A stretch of DNA of 64,000 bases, taken from contig CM057140.1 of the NCBI GenBank assembly GCA_029964075.1, positions 9,132,643 through 9,196,642 of the forward strand, given 5' to 3'. This document shows positions 34,991-48,208 of this stretch, in pieces. Origin of the DNA: Patiria pectinifera. Taxonomy: Eukaryota > Echinodermata > Asteroidea > Valvatida > Asterinidae. Positions within the stretch are counted from its first letter, which is position 1. Every line of letters begins with the position of its first letter. The translations under genes and the position numbers were made by a program. The notes under the pieces were generated by a model, which was given only the letters and a program-made list of their open reading frames with translations, did not search any database and was not told the DNA's origin.

Positions 34991-35521
34991 TTAAAGGGAA
35001 TATACATTATTTGCTTTTGCTGTAATTTTCAGAAATGGGTGGAATTGGGGGTTGGAAATATACATAGCAAATATAGTAACACTGACTTTTTTGAGGTTTT
35101 GGGTTCGAAAATGCTATAAAAACCAAGAAAAACAATCATTTTCCTGTAGTCTGGTTCCCTGACTCCATATAAAAAAAGAAACAGAGCAGTTTACGTACAT
35201 TGGGGAATTGTAAGGTCAGGGAACCAGTCTAGCTGGCTTGTACCCGTTCATACCGGTAGGTGCGTAATCGATTAAAACAAGTGCGATGGTCAATTGGGGC
35301 CAGTATTTGAAAAAAAGCCAGTTTTTTTCCAACGCTGGTAGGCCGACCAGCGTTGGAAATTGATACAAAAATACCACTTTTCTTGAAAATGACAGTATAC
35401 CAGGTGCCATGATTTTCCAGGATGCTTTACACTGTCATTCACTAACAGTCCAGCAAGGTACTTCAAAACGATTTGGTAGTTTTATTTTTTGATGCTTGCA
35501 AATGTTGTATTTTCCCTTTAA
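34991..35521 (+). mobile_element. TTAA-flanked inverted-repeat element, copy A
   Basis: Bounded by TTAA and ends AGGGAATATACATTATTTGC / GCAAATGTTGTATTTTCCCT. The body contains ATGGGTGGAATTGGGGGTTG, TAGTCTGGTTCCCTGACTCC, a small GCCAACGCTGG-type hairpin and CACCAGGTGCCATGATTT-like text shared with copies B, C and D. TTAA at both ends is the signature of piggyBac-type insertion; no transposase is present. Confidence 0.8.
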
Positions 35522-35715
35522 TGTTAGCCCTGTGATGTAATAGTAAGTCCGAGTAAAACAATAAAATAGCTTCTCGTCCGGGCTTTTTGGAAACAATAAA
35601 GGAGGCGACCCCTTTTTTCCCCCAATTTTTTCCAAGATAACAGATTTTCCAGGATGTGTTCTTCCATTTACTCAACGCTCTTGCTGATGCCAAATTGTGT
35701 CCAAAGTTATTGACT

Positions 35716-36244
35716 TTAAAGGGACTATACAACATTTGCTTTTGCTGTAATTTTTTAGAAATGGATGGATTCGGGGGTTAGTATTTTAAAGCAAATATTG
35801 TTACACTGACTTGTTTGAAGTTTTGTGTTCGTAGATGCTGGAAAAACCAAGAAAAACAATCGTGTTCCTATAGTCTGGTTCCCTGACCCCATGCAAGATG
35901 AAATGGAGCAATAGACGTCGGAAACTTGTAAGGTCAGGGAACCAGTCTAGCTGACTTGTACCCATTCATAGGTGTGTAATCGATTGTAAACAACATGCGG
36001 ACTAACTAAATATGGTAAATTGGGGGCAGTATTTGAAAAAAGCCAGTTTTTTTTTTCCAAGGCCGACCAGCTTTGGAAATTGATAAAAAAATACCACTTT
36101 TCTTGTATTAAATGACAGTACACCAGGTGCCATGATTTCACAGGTTGCTTTAGACCGTCATTCAACAGTCCAGTATTGAGGTATTTTATAAGAATTTGGA
36201 ACTTTTGTTGTTTGATGTTTGCAAATGTTGTATATTCCCTTTAA
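35716..36244 (+). mobile_element. TTAA-flanked inverted-repeat element, copy B
   Basis: Same family and orientation as copy A, about 195 bp downstream. Ends TTAAAGGGACTATACAACAT and ATGTTGTATATTCCCTTTAA are complementary over about 20 bp. Some internal divergence, including a longer T-tract. Confidence 0.8.
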
Positions 36245-37130
36245 AAATTCAAATTTACTTATATTACAATTGCTTATTTTAAATTGAAGTATATTTGCTT
36301 TTTAAAATTTGCTTCAATAAATGTACTATTTTGACTGTTTGCACCTAGAAAATAACGTTGTTACACTGCCCTCATTGTTTCGTTAGGAAATTGAAAATTA
36401 GGTATTTTTGACTGTCTTTCTTGCAAACCACACAAAGTCATGAATATGTACTTGTGCAGTTGTAGCATGCTGAGTAAATGAGTTGGAAAAAATCATTTTT
36501 TTTTCAATCAATATTGGTGGCACAATTACAGATTGCTATATTCTAAACACAAATTTGTAAAAATTGTTATCACTAGTTATAATGCCAGGCAATTGAGTCA
36601 ATGTTATCTAGGCCGACTTGTTGGCATGGTGTGTACCCAGGGTTTAACGACCGAATTCAGCTTTCTGTGCGATGGTGTTTGCCGCCTTTTTATTTTGTTT
36701 ATAGTGGTGTAATTATTTGTTCTTGTTCACCACAGGAAGTACAGAGTATAAGTCAATAGGTATTAGTTGATTGGCATGTTGATGTGCAAGTATGCAACGG
36801 CTCGTAGGTTTAAAGGGCATAGTTTCTTGTTTTTGTTTTTTGGTTTTTTTTACGAACACCTTTCCGTATCCATTAAACCTATTTAATAGAGTCACAGTTT
36901 AATTTTGTTTGAAATTATTGTAGTTTAACAAAAAATCAAATCAGTTTCCCAAATTTTTTTTATCTATCATTTATCTGCCCTTTTTCCCACCAACACCACC
37001 CAGATAAATAAATAATAAGTAGAAAAGAAAATAAAAGAAAAGAATAAGTAAAACAGAGAATAAAAATCATCTTCCAAGGAAATTGGTACATGTATTTTGA
37101 GTGCTCCCTCCACCAGAAAATAGAAAGGGA

Positions 37131-37275
37131 AACATTCCACCAAAATAAACAAACAAACAAACACCCCTAACAAACAAACAAACAAAAATGATTAAAAAGG
37201 TTAAACAATATCTCACCATATTGGCTATTAAATTTTCCTTCCACCTGCATAAAGAAAGAAAGAAAGAAAGAAACA
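37131..37275. repeat. (AAAC)n and (AAAG)n microsatellites
   Basis: AAAC-type runs at about 37140-37187 and a short GAAAGAAA run at about 37252-37273. They account for the Phe/Val/Cys-rich minus-strand frames here. Confidence 0.85.
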
Positions 37276-38522
37276 AACTAAACTATCAAGGGGGTTTCCG
37301 TAACATCCAATTCTCTGGGTACGTCGGACCACATGATGTACAAAGTCGTTAAGGTGGTGGTACCTTAGTTTGGTCTGTAATTGTTTTCTACTCATTAGAG
37401 ATTTGTCGCATTGTGCTACCATAAATCTTTGTCTTATTACTCATTTAAGATGTCACATTATTAGTGATGTATCACATTCACTTTTACCAACAGCAGCTCA
37501 TTAAAGTGTCTGACACGTACGTCCAAAAAAACACAAAAAAACGAGAAACAAACGAGAACAATCTAACAAATTTAGACAGCCTAACGTTTCAATCCTAGCA
37601 AAATCTTTGTCAAATGCATGCAAACAAACAAGAAAAAAACATACAAACTGAAAAATAATTAAAACATCAATTCAGGAAAAACACTTGAACCCCATAAATG
37701 CCATTGAACTGGACATCAATGTAATTGACATCATTGTTAATTGCTCCCAGCAAATTTTCGAGTAGTTTTCTTGGAACAAGGACCCCCTCCGGTGTATTCT
37801 ATTCAGCATGTGTTATGTGGGAGAAACTTGCTGCCTTTTTATAGACACAACGGTCTATTTCTGTTTCATTGTTTAGACACCTGATCGACTGACCTTTATA
37901 TTACGTAAACCGCCCACAATGGAAATCATTGATGAATTTAAAACTAACAAAACAAAGTTGCTGAGAATCCAGAACCTGCTATATTCCCACCAATTTCATT
38001 TCAACACGGGTGAGGAAACTCGCGTCGCAAACCGTAAACGGCACTTCGAACAAAGACGATTCATGTACAGTATCAAATTGTGGTTTGTTTACAACTCCAA
38101 GCCAATTTTCTGGAACGATATAAAGGCCAACATGAAAATATAGTTCAGTCTCCTGTTTACTTCTCTCAATTATGTCAGCTTTAGGGTGATATTTTAAAGG
38201 GCACGTTCCTTTGTTGATATTTTTGGACCATGCAAATGAATAAAACTGCTGCATGCCAATACTGACTGGATCGACCTGAAATGTACAAATATGAAAAAAG
38301 TTTGGGGCCTTATGTTTTTGATTCTTAGCAAGATCTGTGTCAAAGGCAAAACCTTTGTTGGTCCGTGACAAACCTGCAAATGACCAAATGCCACCACCAG
38401 AGGACGAAACCTGGAACCATTGTTCAAAATCTGACTTCAAAATCCCCCCATTCATAATGCAGTTCGTGTTAGATTCAGTTTTTAGGTACATTTTAAATGT
38501 AATAGTTCGGCAGATTGGTGAT

Positions 38523-38813
38523 GGGATTATCGTGCCTTTGATGATACAAGCATGGCATTTGGCACACAGTCAGAGTATGTCATGAGAAAGATATTTGGCT
38601 ATAGGGCCATCGCAGATTTGTCCTTTGAATCAATCAAGGTAGAATAATGAGCAATGGCAGCCATTTTGAAAATTTTGAAAATTGCTTGTAATTCTACCTG
38701 TATTTTTTTAAAGGACAAATTTGCAATGGCCCTGTAGCCAAATATCTTTCTCATGACATACTCTGACTGTGTGCCAAATTCCATGCTTGTATCATCAAAG
38801 GTACAATTCCCCC
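38523..38813. repeat. Imperfect inverted repeat with about 100-bp arms
   Basis: Arms at 38523-38627 and 38713-38813 are complementary, for example CCTTTGATGATACAAGCATG with CATGCTTGTATCATCAAAGG and ATGAGAAAGATATTTGGCTA with TAGCCAAATATCTTTCTCAT. A loop of about 85 bp includes TTGAAAATTTTGAAAATTG. Foldback-type element. Confidence 0.85.
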
Positions 38814-39580
38814 AAATATTTGCCATTGGGTCTTGCGTTATACATCTGTGTCCCTAAGCAAGATATTTTACTATAATATTGACCAGCCAATTCGAAGGTT
38901 GACTTTTACATGTGTATATTCGTCTGAGACTGAAACACTCAAGTCCTTAGAAGCTAGTTGTAGCTACATGTATCAAGCCAATAAGGTTAAAAAGTTGCCG
39001 AGAAGAGTGGCATACCTGTCTGGGGTAATAATAAAGTACCGGTACATAAACTTCTGCTTGAATCTTAATATAGCCATCACCTATTTTTGAACAGTTTGGA
39101 AAGTTGTTTTGTATTTTTCTTTCCAAGTTGAATGTTATATCCATGCCAACAGTGAAATATTGTGAACAGATGTTCATGATGAATAATTGACATTATTTAG
39201 GATGTCTGCCACATTTGATTCCAACAATATTTGTCATGGGCTACGGGTGCTTCCTGGGAATCAGACAATGCTGAGCAAATATTTGGCAATTTTTGGTGGC
39301 AATTTCACAATATCCATCAGAAATGAGTCACCAGTTCTGAATATTGTTGGAAACCCAAGGTGTATTGTACACAAATTATTAATACTAGAATTGAAGCCAC
39401 TCTTCCTTGCAAAATTTAAAAAAAGAATCATTTTAATCCATTATTTATACTGTACTTATAATACATTGTTTACAGCAAGTTCACAGCAAATATACCCCCA
39501 CCCCCGAAGTATAGAATATTAATTTGCAAAGTATTGGTAAATCAATGTTATTTTGATAATGATAACAGAAATATGTATAT

Positions 39581-40096
39581 TTAAAGGGCCCGTGAGATGA
39601 ATTTTTTTAGGGACACATTTTACTCCTTAAATGTATGAAACCTATTTGACATTCCTTTTTGGTTAATTTTTTTCTTGAAAAGTGCACTTCTTAAAACACT
39701 TAAACAAATTCCATGTTTTTCCAGACAACTGAGGGCGCTGTTGCTGTGATGTCATGTCAGGAAGGCACTGTTCATTGTGAATCCAAAATGTGTTCACTAA
39801 AAACATTTGTGAGAAAATTTGCTCATTGGCTTACTGCCATGTACTGACACAGCAAGGAATCACAAAGAAAAAAGAATTTACAACTGCCAAATATCCAAAA
39901 TGTGGGCAACATTTGGTGTTGAACATGACATCACGCTTTTGCTCAGGAAAATGGACATTTTCATTAGCATTAAAAAAAAAGGGCACCAAAATAGCCTTGA
40001 AAATGGCAAAACGAAATTGAAAATAAGGTTAAATGGCAAATAAAGGTGCATTTTCAAGGATTGCATTAAAAACATTACATTGCATGGGCCCTTTAA
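39581..40096. mobile_element. TTAA-flanked element with GGGCCC ends
   Basis: Starts TTAAAGGGCCCGTG and ends CATGGGCCCTTTAA, an inverted repeat with TTAA at both ends, 516 bp. The internal sequence differs from copies A-D, so it is a second TTAA-targeting non-autonomous family. Open frames inside are not recognised. Confidence 0.7.
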
Positions 40097-41489
40097 GGAC
40101 AGTGAGTTCAAAGGGAGTTAGCAGTGGCTTTACAAAAAAGGAGATAAAAAAATCCCAAAATGTGTTCTTCTAGTTTAAGAACTCTTCAATCCCTACAAAT
40201 TGCCATGTTGGTTATAAAGAAATAAAGAAAAGTAGGCCTATTCTCTTTAAAAACAAAAGAGGATATTTTTGTCTCCTAACCCCAACCACACAAATCTCGT
40301 TTTATCACTTTAGCAAGCTCCCTGAAGAAAATTTACTGCTGTGTTCCCTTCTGCACTTGTGGGAGGAAACAAAAAAAGCCACATCTGCTTCCAAGTTTTT
40401 TTCTGTCAGGCTTCCAAGGGCTTCCTAGAAGCTACCACCTCCCCTCGCATCTCGGCCAGCCGACCAGGCCGTTGAAATAACCTGCCAGTTGTTGCATCAA
40501 TAGACAAACTAGGTTTGCAGACTGAGGGAAAAAAATGGAAAATGGAAAAGTAAAAAAAAAAGTCTGCCGGGAGGTTGACGTTAGGTAGACGAACTTGGTG
40601 AACCGGTGAACTTCAGCTCAACTTTGTCTGTCCGCGTTGGTTTGGTTTGTAAATCGAGAACGGCTTTTATGAGTGTATGGTTCGGTAGTTTTTGCACTTC
40701 CTATTTGTGTGTGTGTTGGATTGGATGTTATTTTAGACTTTGTTGCGCGCTGTGAACTTTTTGTCAACTTCTTTGTGTGCTTGAGACTTGGGAACTGCTG
40801 GTAGTAGTGTGAAAAATAGACTACTACATGTCTGTGTTAAAGTGTGATGGGGCGTACATGTACAAGCACGTATATTGAAAAGTCGGCCTAACCACATGTC
40901 TCTCGACCTAATTCTCTGATTTCTGGAAACTGCAGGAGGTTGGGTTTCGTATGGGCGTTTGGAAGTTAGATTGGAGCCAAAAGTCTTTTTCGTTGTTTGT
41001 TTGTTTGTTTTGGTGTTTTTTTTAGAAAATGGAGCATTTGAAAAATTGTAAAGAAGTGTTTGTTGTAAACTTGCTTTCCTCCTGCACTTCAATAAATTCT
41101 TTTTTTTTTTCTCTAAATAAATTTTGAACTTTTTAATCTTTTATTTCAATTTTATTTTTTTTTTGGGGGGGGTGTTTGAAACCCTCTGATCCAACTTGCG
41201 AGCTGACTGGTTCCCAGTCCACACATCAATTCTGACTGTGGGGCGGGAACCGGCTTATACTCCATGAGAACAGGATGTCTTTTACAAGCTTGTTATTCAA
41301 AATTTGTAAAGTAATAATTTCATGACTTATCACGGGCCTTTTTCTTTTGGTCGCTGTCTCATTCATAGGTGAGTAATTTTTTATTATTAATTCAGTAAAA
41401 TAGTAATTTAGAAGAGGAATCTATATTTCAGTAGAAACTGAAAAAAAAATAGCATGGGAAATGCAACTCTCATGTATCTGACTAATTTG

Positions 41490-41565
41490 TAACAACACCC
41501 ATAGTGAAATTAAAAAACAACACTCATAGTGAAAAACGACACCCATAGTGAAATTAAAAAGAAAA
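41490..41565. repeat. Short tandem repeat AACACCCATAGTGAAATTAAA
   Basis: Three imperfect copies of ACACYCATAGTGAAA with variable A-rich spacers between 41494 and 41560. Followed at about 41585 by a degraded tRNA-like GGAACCCGCAACCTC segment on the minus strand. Confidence 0.7.
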
Positions 41566-43490
41566 AAAAAAAAATTACCAGTGGTTGATTGGAACCCGCA
41601 ACCTCTAAGACATGATACCAGTGTCAGTTGAAGATCAAATCCCTCTCAACGCAATTTTTTTTTTCTGCCCTAATATTGATTTGCAAGTGAAGCAAGCAAG
41701 TCAGTTTCCGTTAGTGGATTTGGAAAACAAGACATGTTTGAAAATGGATTCTTTTTCCATTGTAATTTAGCCAAATGTTGAGGCCAATTGGATAGAGTAA
41801 GGATGTGAATTGTGAAAAGGAATAAATCAAACCAAAAATACACCCATTTGATGACAACACTGAAAAGAAATTGTTCCTCCAACTGATACTTTTAAATAAG
41901 GAATAATCGCCTCGGGTAATTATCGCCCATCCAGACTCAAACCGGTCTTAAACAGAGTGTGTAATACCGACCGAACACACATTTATTCCCATTCGTAAAT
42001 ACCTTTTCGGTCCTAAAATAAAAACAAATGTCAAAAACTAGACATTGCCAACCATTTTGTTCAACAATTTTACATCATGTTTTACAAAACACCCCTCTGA
42101 CTATAATATGGAATGCCCCTTCACAACTCGTTACCTTATAGGGACATTGGCGTGCGCGTCGCGCGTACTGCGCGATGTTGCGCAAAACGCAGCTGGGCTG
42201 GTAAGTGTGAATTTCGGACCATGAAATACTGATTCACTGGTAGTAAATTGCGCATGCATACGGGAGGAATTTGAACGTTCAACCAATGAAACGTTAAAAG
42301 GCACCGGATTTCAAAGTAGACACTGGAAAAGCGTTTAAGACCAGCTAGCCATGTCTTTATCATCCGTTTATCATCTGGCCACGTGACGGGCTCTCGACCA
42401 ATAGGAATGCGTAAACTGTCTTAGGTATTTATGAATTAGATTTAAAGAAGAGGACTTTTGTTGAAGCCCCAACCCAAAATTCTCAAAATGTTTTTCATTT
42501 GTAATCACATTGCTCCCATTCTCTTTTTTGTGTTTTGTTAGAATGACATACATGTACCACATATCTTTACAAATTGAAATGTCAAAAAGTCAAGTATTTA
42601 TTCCATTTATGCGACAGCCTCACCCTTTTTCCAATCCAGTTCTTCAATAGCTCCATGTTGAGAGCCATATTCACTCACTTTTTGTTGAACGTCTCCCCTG
42701 ATGGCTACCATTCCCGACCACTCATCCGTGAAATCCAATTTTCCTGAAGCGCAGTGGTCCAGTAACAATGGACAACTTCCGTTCTGTTGTTTTATTTTGT
42801 TCTGCCTGGCCTATCCCCGTTTCCTGACACAGTATTTTCCATTGTCGGCAGAGATGGCATTTGGGAATCTTTTGTCTCCGGGCTGTGTTGAAAGGGCCGT
42901 GTTTCATGAATGTAGTTTTGTCTGATTTTGTTTGGTCTGTTGGCCTTTTGGGCGTGAACTTAATGTGAACTTTTGTGAACATGTGAACATGATGTGTGTT
43001 GCAACACCATTAACCACTTGCCGCTGGGATTACCTTTGCCGAAAAACGTCATCTTTGAAAAAAAATTGTTTTCCAAATTTAGTCAAACACTACAAATACT
43101 GACTCTTGAGAGTTAATTGTACAACATGTGTACGATACTTCTCACAGTAACTTCATATTTTGCAACACTCTGAGGCCCCGCCACAGAGCAATAACTATTT
43201 GCTACAATGACAGGCTGTGTACAGGCCAAGTTCAAATTCAAAACACAGTGTGTACAAAACCAATGGGAACCACTGACGTGTACACAAGTCCATCGCCGGA
43301 GGCTTTGGGAAAGCTTGACGATTTAACCCGTCACCCGCCCTTGCGTACATACATTACCAGATTGCGTTTACACGTTCTCCGGTTAATCTAATTTTGTAAA
43401 TTTTTTGTTTGCTTTTTGTCTATGATAATACATGTAGGGCTGTGCTGCAGATACTGGATATCCGACTATTAAATCGTCCACCAAATACCT

Positions 43491-43600
43491 GATCCCGAAA
43501 AGTATTTTACCAAGTAGAATATTTTACCCGATCCCAAAAAGTATTTTACCAAGTAGAATATTTTACCCGATCCCAAAAAGTATTTTACCAAGTAGAATAT
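43491..43600. repeat. 39-bp tandem repeat, nearly three copies
   Basis: GATCCCRAAAAGTATTTTAC followed by CAAGTAGAATATTTTACCC begins at 43491, 43530 and 43569, an exact 39-bp period; the last copy is truncated after TAGAATATTT. Copies are almost identical, implying recent expansion. Confidence 0.9.
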
Positions 43601-44749
43601 TTGAAAAATGTGAGCGGTTTCGAGAAGATGACGAAAAAAACATCCATTGCCATCATCTACAAGTAGATTAATTATGTTTATTTTCTTCGCTGTTAAGATT
43701 CATAAAATTTGGGGTCAATGAAAGCATTAAAACATTGGTACTTTGGACAAAACACGCCACACATGCATTTATACAGCCGTAGATAGTGTGCAGCCAACGT
43801 CTTTGTACATTTGTTATACATTTGTTATACACCATTCTGCGGTTTGATACATTTCTCATTCATAAAAACGACTACAACATCGGTACGTGCGTGAGTACAC
43901 AGGCTTGACACTTTTTGACTGCCCCCCCCCAAAAAAAATTAATTAATTCCTTTCCCCCAATTGCCAATTTCCCCCCCCCCCGCCCAAATTCTTTTTAGAG
44001 TCTGGCGCCGCCACTGGTCAAATGCCACAATTTTGTGGAGAGCCACTTTACAATTTACACCCATGATTTCAAGAGCTTCTGTGTGGAACATTAGCCCTAA
44101 ATTTATCTTTAAAAATCTGTCATATCAGCTAGTCGGCTACGTCAACAATTTTGTTTGGACAAATACATGAATTTCATATTTTTACCTCAGTGTCCATGTT
44201 CGAATATGTTGAATAGTGAATCAAATGAAAATTCCAACAAGCGATTACTATATTATTCAAAAAAGAAACAGCACTGTTTATTTATTTGTCTGTGCACACA
44301 CACAGTCTGTGTTCGAAAAGGGTCATAAAAAGTTCACATTAAAAAAAAATCTGATATCGGTAACATAATTATGTGGTTGATTCCAAGTATCATTCATGTA
44401 ACAGAGAAAAGTACATGTATAGGAGATTAACCAAGCTTGTTTGTGGGCCAACAATTACAAGGAGATTAAAGTTCGGATCTGGGAGGGCCTCCCAGCGGGC
44501 TATAACGGGGTTATCATTAACAAATTGTATGGAGAGACATCGCTGTTCATACATCTACTGGTAGTAACCATGACCACAGTCTGTTTGCCTATTGATCACA
44601 GGATGGCTTCCGGACTTCAGTGTCTCTTGGGAAGAAAGAAAAAAGAAATGTTTTCTGATCAAATGCTTGCTAGGTTGAAAAGGAAGTCACCATTTAAAGG
44701 GACAATCATTGAGTTGTAATTACTTCTTCAAAGAAACTTTTCTGTCAAA

Positions 44750-45274
44750 TTAAAGGGAATATACATCATTTGCTTTTGCTGTAATTTTCAGAAATGGATG
44801 GAATTGGGGGGGGGGTTGGAAATATATAGCAAATATAGTTACTCTGACTTTTTTGAGGTTTTGGGTTCGAAAATGCTATAAAACCCAGAAAAACAATCAT
44901 TTTCCTGTAGTCTGGTTCCCTGACTCCATATAAGAAGAAACAGAGCAGTTTACATACATTGGGGAATTGTAAGGTCAGGGAACAAGTCTAGCTGGCTTGT
45001 ACCCGTTCATAGGTGTGTAATCGATTGCAAACAAGTGCGATGGTCAATTTGGGCCAGTATTTGAAAAAAAGCCAGTTTTTGCCAACGCTGGTCGGCTGAC
45101 CAGCGTTGGAAATTAATACAAAAATACCACTTCTCTTGAAAATGACAGTATACCAGGTGCCATGATTTTACAGGATGCTCTACACTGTCATTCACTAACA
45201 GTTCAGGAAGGTATTTCAAAATGATTCGGTAGTTTTATTTTTTGATGTTTGCAAATGTTGTATTTTCCCTGTAA
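44750..45274 (+). mobile_element. TTAA-flanked inverted-repeat element, copy C
   Basis: Very similar to copy A over its whole length, with ends TTAAAGGGAATATACATCAT and ATGTTGTATTTTCCCTGTAA (last TTAA changed to GTAA). It is followed within about 20 bp by copy D in the opposite orientation. Confidence 0.8.
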
Positions 45275-45295
45275 GGTACGGTAAGAATGCATGTG

Positions 45296-45728
45296 AAAGG
45301 TAATGTATACAACATAAATTTGCAAACATCAAAAACAAAACTCCTGAATTATTATGAAATACCTTATTTGACTGTAAGTGAATAATAGTCTCAAGCATCC
45401 TGTGAAATCATGGCACCTGGTGTGCGGTCATTGTCAAGAAAAGTGGAATTTTTGTATCAATTTCCAACGATGGTCGGCCAACCATCGTTGGAAATAGAAG
45501 AAGAAATTGTTCACTGACTGCTCCCAATTTACCAAATTTAGTTAGTCCATATTTTGTTTTGTCTTAAGTAGGGTCAGGGAACCAGAATACTAGAACAGCA
45601 TTTTTTCTCCTGGTTTTTCCAGCATCTATGAACACAAAACAGATCGGTATAACAATATTTGCTATTTATCCCAAATCCATCCATTCCTGAAAATTACAGC
45701 AAAAGCAAATGTTGTATACTACCTTTAA
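45296..45728 (-). mobile_element. TTAA-flanked inverted-repeat element, copy D (inverted)
   Basis: Minus-strand, shorter and more diverged copy of the A-C family. On the plus strand it starts AAAGGTAATGTATACAACAT and ends GCAAAAGCAAATGTTGTATACTACCTTTAA. The body contains the complement of the CAGGTGCCATGATTT and GGTTCCCTGAC landmarks and a CCAACGATGG...CCATCGTTGG hairpin. Confidence 0.75.
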
Positions 45729-47727
45729 CTGAAGAAGTTAAAAATGTCCAAAAAATACCCCCCAAAACAACAAACAAAACAAAATTTGGTGTATAGGCCT
45801 AATCAAAATTATGATATACATTGTAAAACTGCATAAAATGCATTTTCTAAAATGATTAAAATTCAAATTTTAGTTTGGTAGAGTTTCACTTTATTCAAAT
45901 CTGTTTCAGAGCTTTTCACTTGATAGAACATGATTTAGAATTGCTATTTATTCTTTTTTCTTTTACAGAAATTCAATAATTAATTTTGTTTTAGGGGTAC
46001 GGGCTTTTCTAGCATTGACACAATGAAAGAAAACAAGGACTCTGGGAATAATGCCATTCGTAATAACCTGAAAATGGGGGGGGGGGGTAAATTTATTTGA
46101 ATGTCATAATGAAAAGGCTCCACTCCATGTAGTTAATTGATTCTGCTTGACTCTGCAGACTAGTTAGAGATAAAAATAAAACTAATTCAGTATATTGAAG
46201 TGCTGTATCATACATGTATGTTCAGTAAGTTCAGTTTAGCATAATTTATCAAGTAGCATGAGCTTTCTTCCAGTAGCTGAAATATTAATACTAGGCTACT
46301 GTGCACACCACAACGTCTGTAATCTCACTATGCATGCGCATTCTAGACAGGTCTCCATTTGCAGTTGCCTCAGTTTGCATTTCAAATTGTTACAGGGTAA
46401 TCTCACATTTTTCTAAATCTACCTTCCCCGAGGCAAGTAACTACTGATCACTTGGCTTCTACCGTGCACAGTAATCTAGGCTACATATGCGATTGAACTC
46501 TGCGTGAACCGGCCCCTGATTCAGTCCATGTTTGCTCGATCCACACAACGGATCGGAAGTATCTTTTCTTTCTTGCGCTCTCTGGCCCGTTCTGTTTAGA
46601 TTACGGTTTGTATTTGATCAATGGGATCCCGGGTCATTGCCCCGTTGTACATTGGACAACTGTGCATACATTTCCCTGATTGCGTCCGCTCCGATTTAGA
46701 TTGCATGCATTTCCAGATTAACTCCTTTTGTTGGGGAGATTTTTTTGTTACTAGGCGACTACTTTTTGATAATCTGTTTTTTGGGTTTTTTTTGTTTGTA
46801 CAATTTATTCATCCCTCCCCCTGTTAACCCCCTGAAAAAAATCCACTAAATTATTATTGTTTTCTCAGAGAAAACAAAACGGACTTTCCCCCAAAAAATT
46901 TAGGGGGGGGGGGGCTAGATGAATTTTGGACCGTTCGATTGCTGTATGGTAACTGTTACATTTTCAAGTATTGCATTTTTTTATTGCACTCCTCTTTTTG
47001 AAAGCCTTTATACGGTTCAACAATCACTCCAGAAAATTGGGACAAGTGATATTGATAAACCCAAATTAATAATAGGTACGATTTCTTTGTAAAGAAAGAA
47101 AAAGGGCACACAGAATATATTTTAATTTTTTTTTTACATGCAATGGAATGTGTGTATCCATCTATTCAATTATAGTTAGTTTCGATATATTCCAATATAT
47201 ATTAGCCATATATCCTTGTATTCATGCCATTGACAAATCAATCGTCTGTCATTCATTTTGAATATTCATAGAAAATCTTGCGCTTCCCACAAAAGGAGCT
47301 CCCATCTCAGAGGTTAACAGGCAATGATGAACGATTTCCCCCTCCCCTCAGCCCACGATGAATTAAACATGAGAACACCCCCTTTCATTAAAATCTCATG
47401 CATATTCAACATGAACCATGTTGAGCCATTCCAAACCTATCCAGGCCTTTCCAGGGTAGCTCGCACTGATGTCATACGTCCTATAAATAAGGAACAAAGT
47501 CATTGTCTGAAGCTCTTTAGTAATAATAGTAACAATTAACTTAATCTCATAATCAGTTATTGTCGGAGCTAATATATCGCAGGAGCTATCTTCAGAAGCT
47601 GCAAAGGGAAATACGTTGGGCGGCTCTGACAATTTCTTTTAAACGAGGTAATCCTTAGTGATCTGGTGCTTGACGTACATGTAAGGAGTAGACTCAAATA
47701 GATACTGCTTGACAAGGGAATGCATCT

Positions 47728-48141
47728 GGGCAATTCCACGGTTACTCACGTTACATTTTTGATGTACTTTTGAGTTTCCTTGGGCTGTGATTAATACTGA
47801 AAAGGTTTAATAACTGTTATCTCCATGGTAGAGAGAGTAGACCTAGACCTACCTAAGCACCAAAGATGACATCCAGAAAAATATGTTCTGTATGATAAAC
47901 GAGACACACAAAATCGGTTACTCACGTTACGAAAATGTAACGTGAGTAACCGATTTTGTGCGTCTTGTTTATCATACATAGCATATTTTTCTGGATGTCA
48001 TCTTTGGTGCTTAGGTAGGTCTAGGTCTACATTATCTACCATGGGGATAACAGTTATTAAACCTTTTTAGTAAGGTAATTACAGCCCAAGGAAACTCAAA
48101 AGTACATCAAAAACGTAATGTGAGTAACCGTGGAATTGCCC
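47728..48141. mobile_element. 414-bp near-perfect palindrome (foldback element)
   Basis: Arms 47728-47930 and 47937-48141 with a 6-bp centre (GAAAAT). The ends are GGGCAATTCCACGGTTACTC and its near-complement. Mismatches are few and there is one indel patch near the outer third. ATCT directly flanks both ends, a possible 4-bp target duplication. The centre CGGTTACTCACGTTAC / GTAACGTGAGTAACCG repeats the terminal motif. No coding capacity. Confidence 0.9.
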
Positions 48142-48208
48142 ATCTACAGTACATGCAGGTGTGTGGCCTGTATGCCTTGGAGAAGACATAGACCTATCCA
48201 AGTATCAT

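Noticed and set aside
37979-38491. 170-codon minus-strand open frame
   Set aside because: No recognisable motif, and it sits beside a large inverted repeat and a TTAAAGGGC end, suggesting repeat sequence.
44611-44719. Basic peptide frame MASGLQCLLGRKKKEMFSDQ
   Set aside because: No splice context, no recognised family, and it runs into sequence adjacent to copy C of the TTAA repeat.
45495-45510. EEIVH-coding stretch resembling the SPT3 histone-fold motif
   Set aside because: It lies in copy D of the TTAA-flanked repeat, is followed immediately by a stop and lacks the flanking conserved residues.
46003-46060. Possible Supt3h exon 3 (good acceptor at 46003 and matching phase)
   Set aside because: The translated sequence (GTGFSSIDTMKENKDSGN) has none of the expected histone-fold residues.
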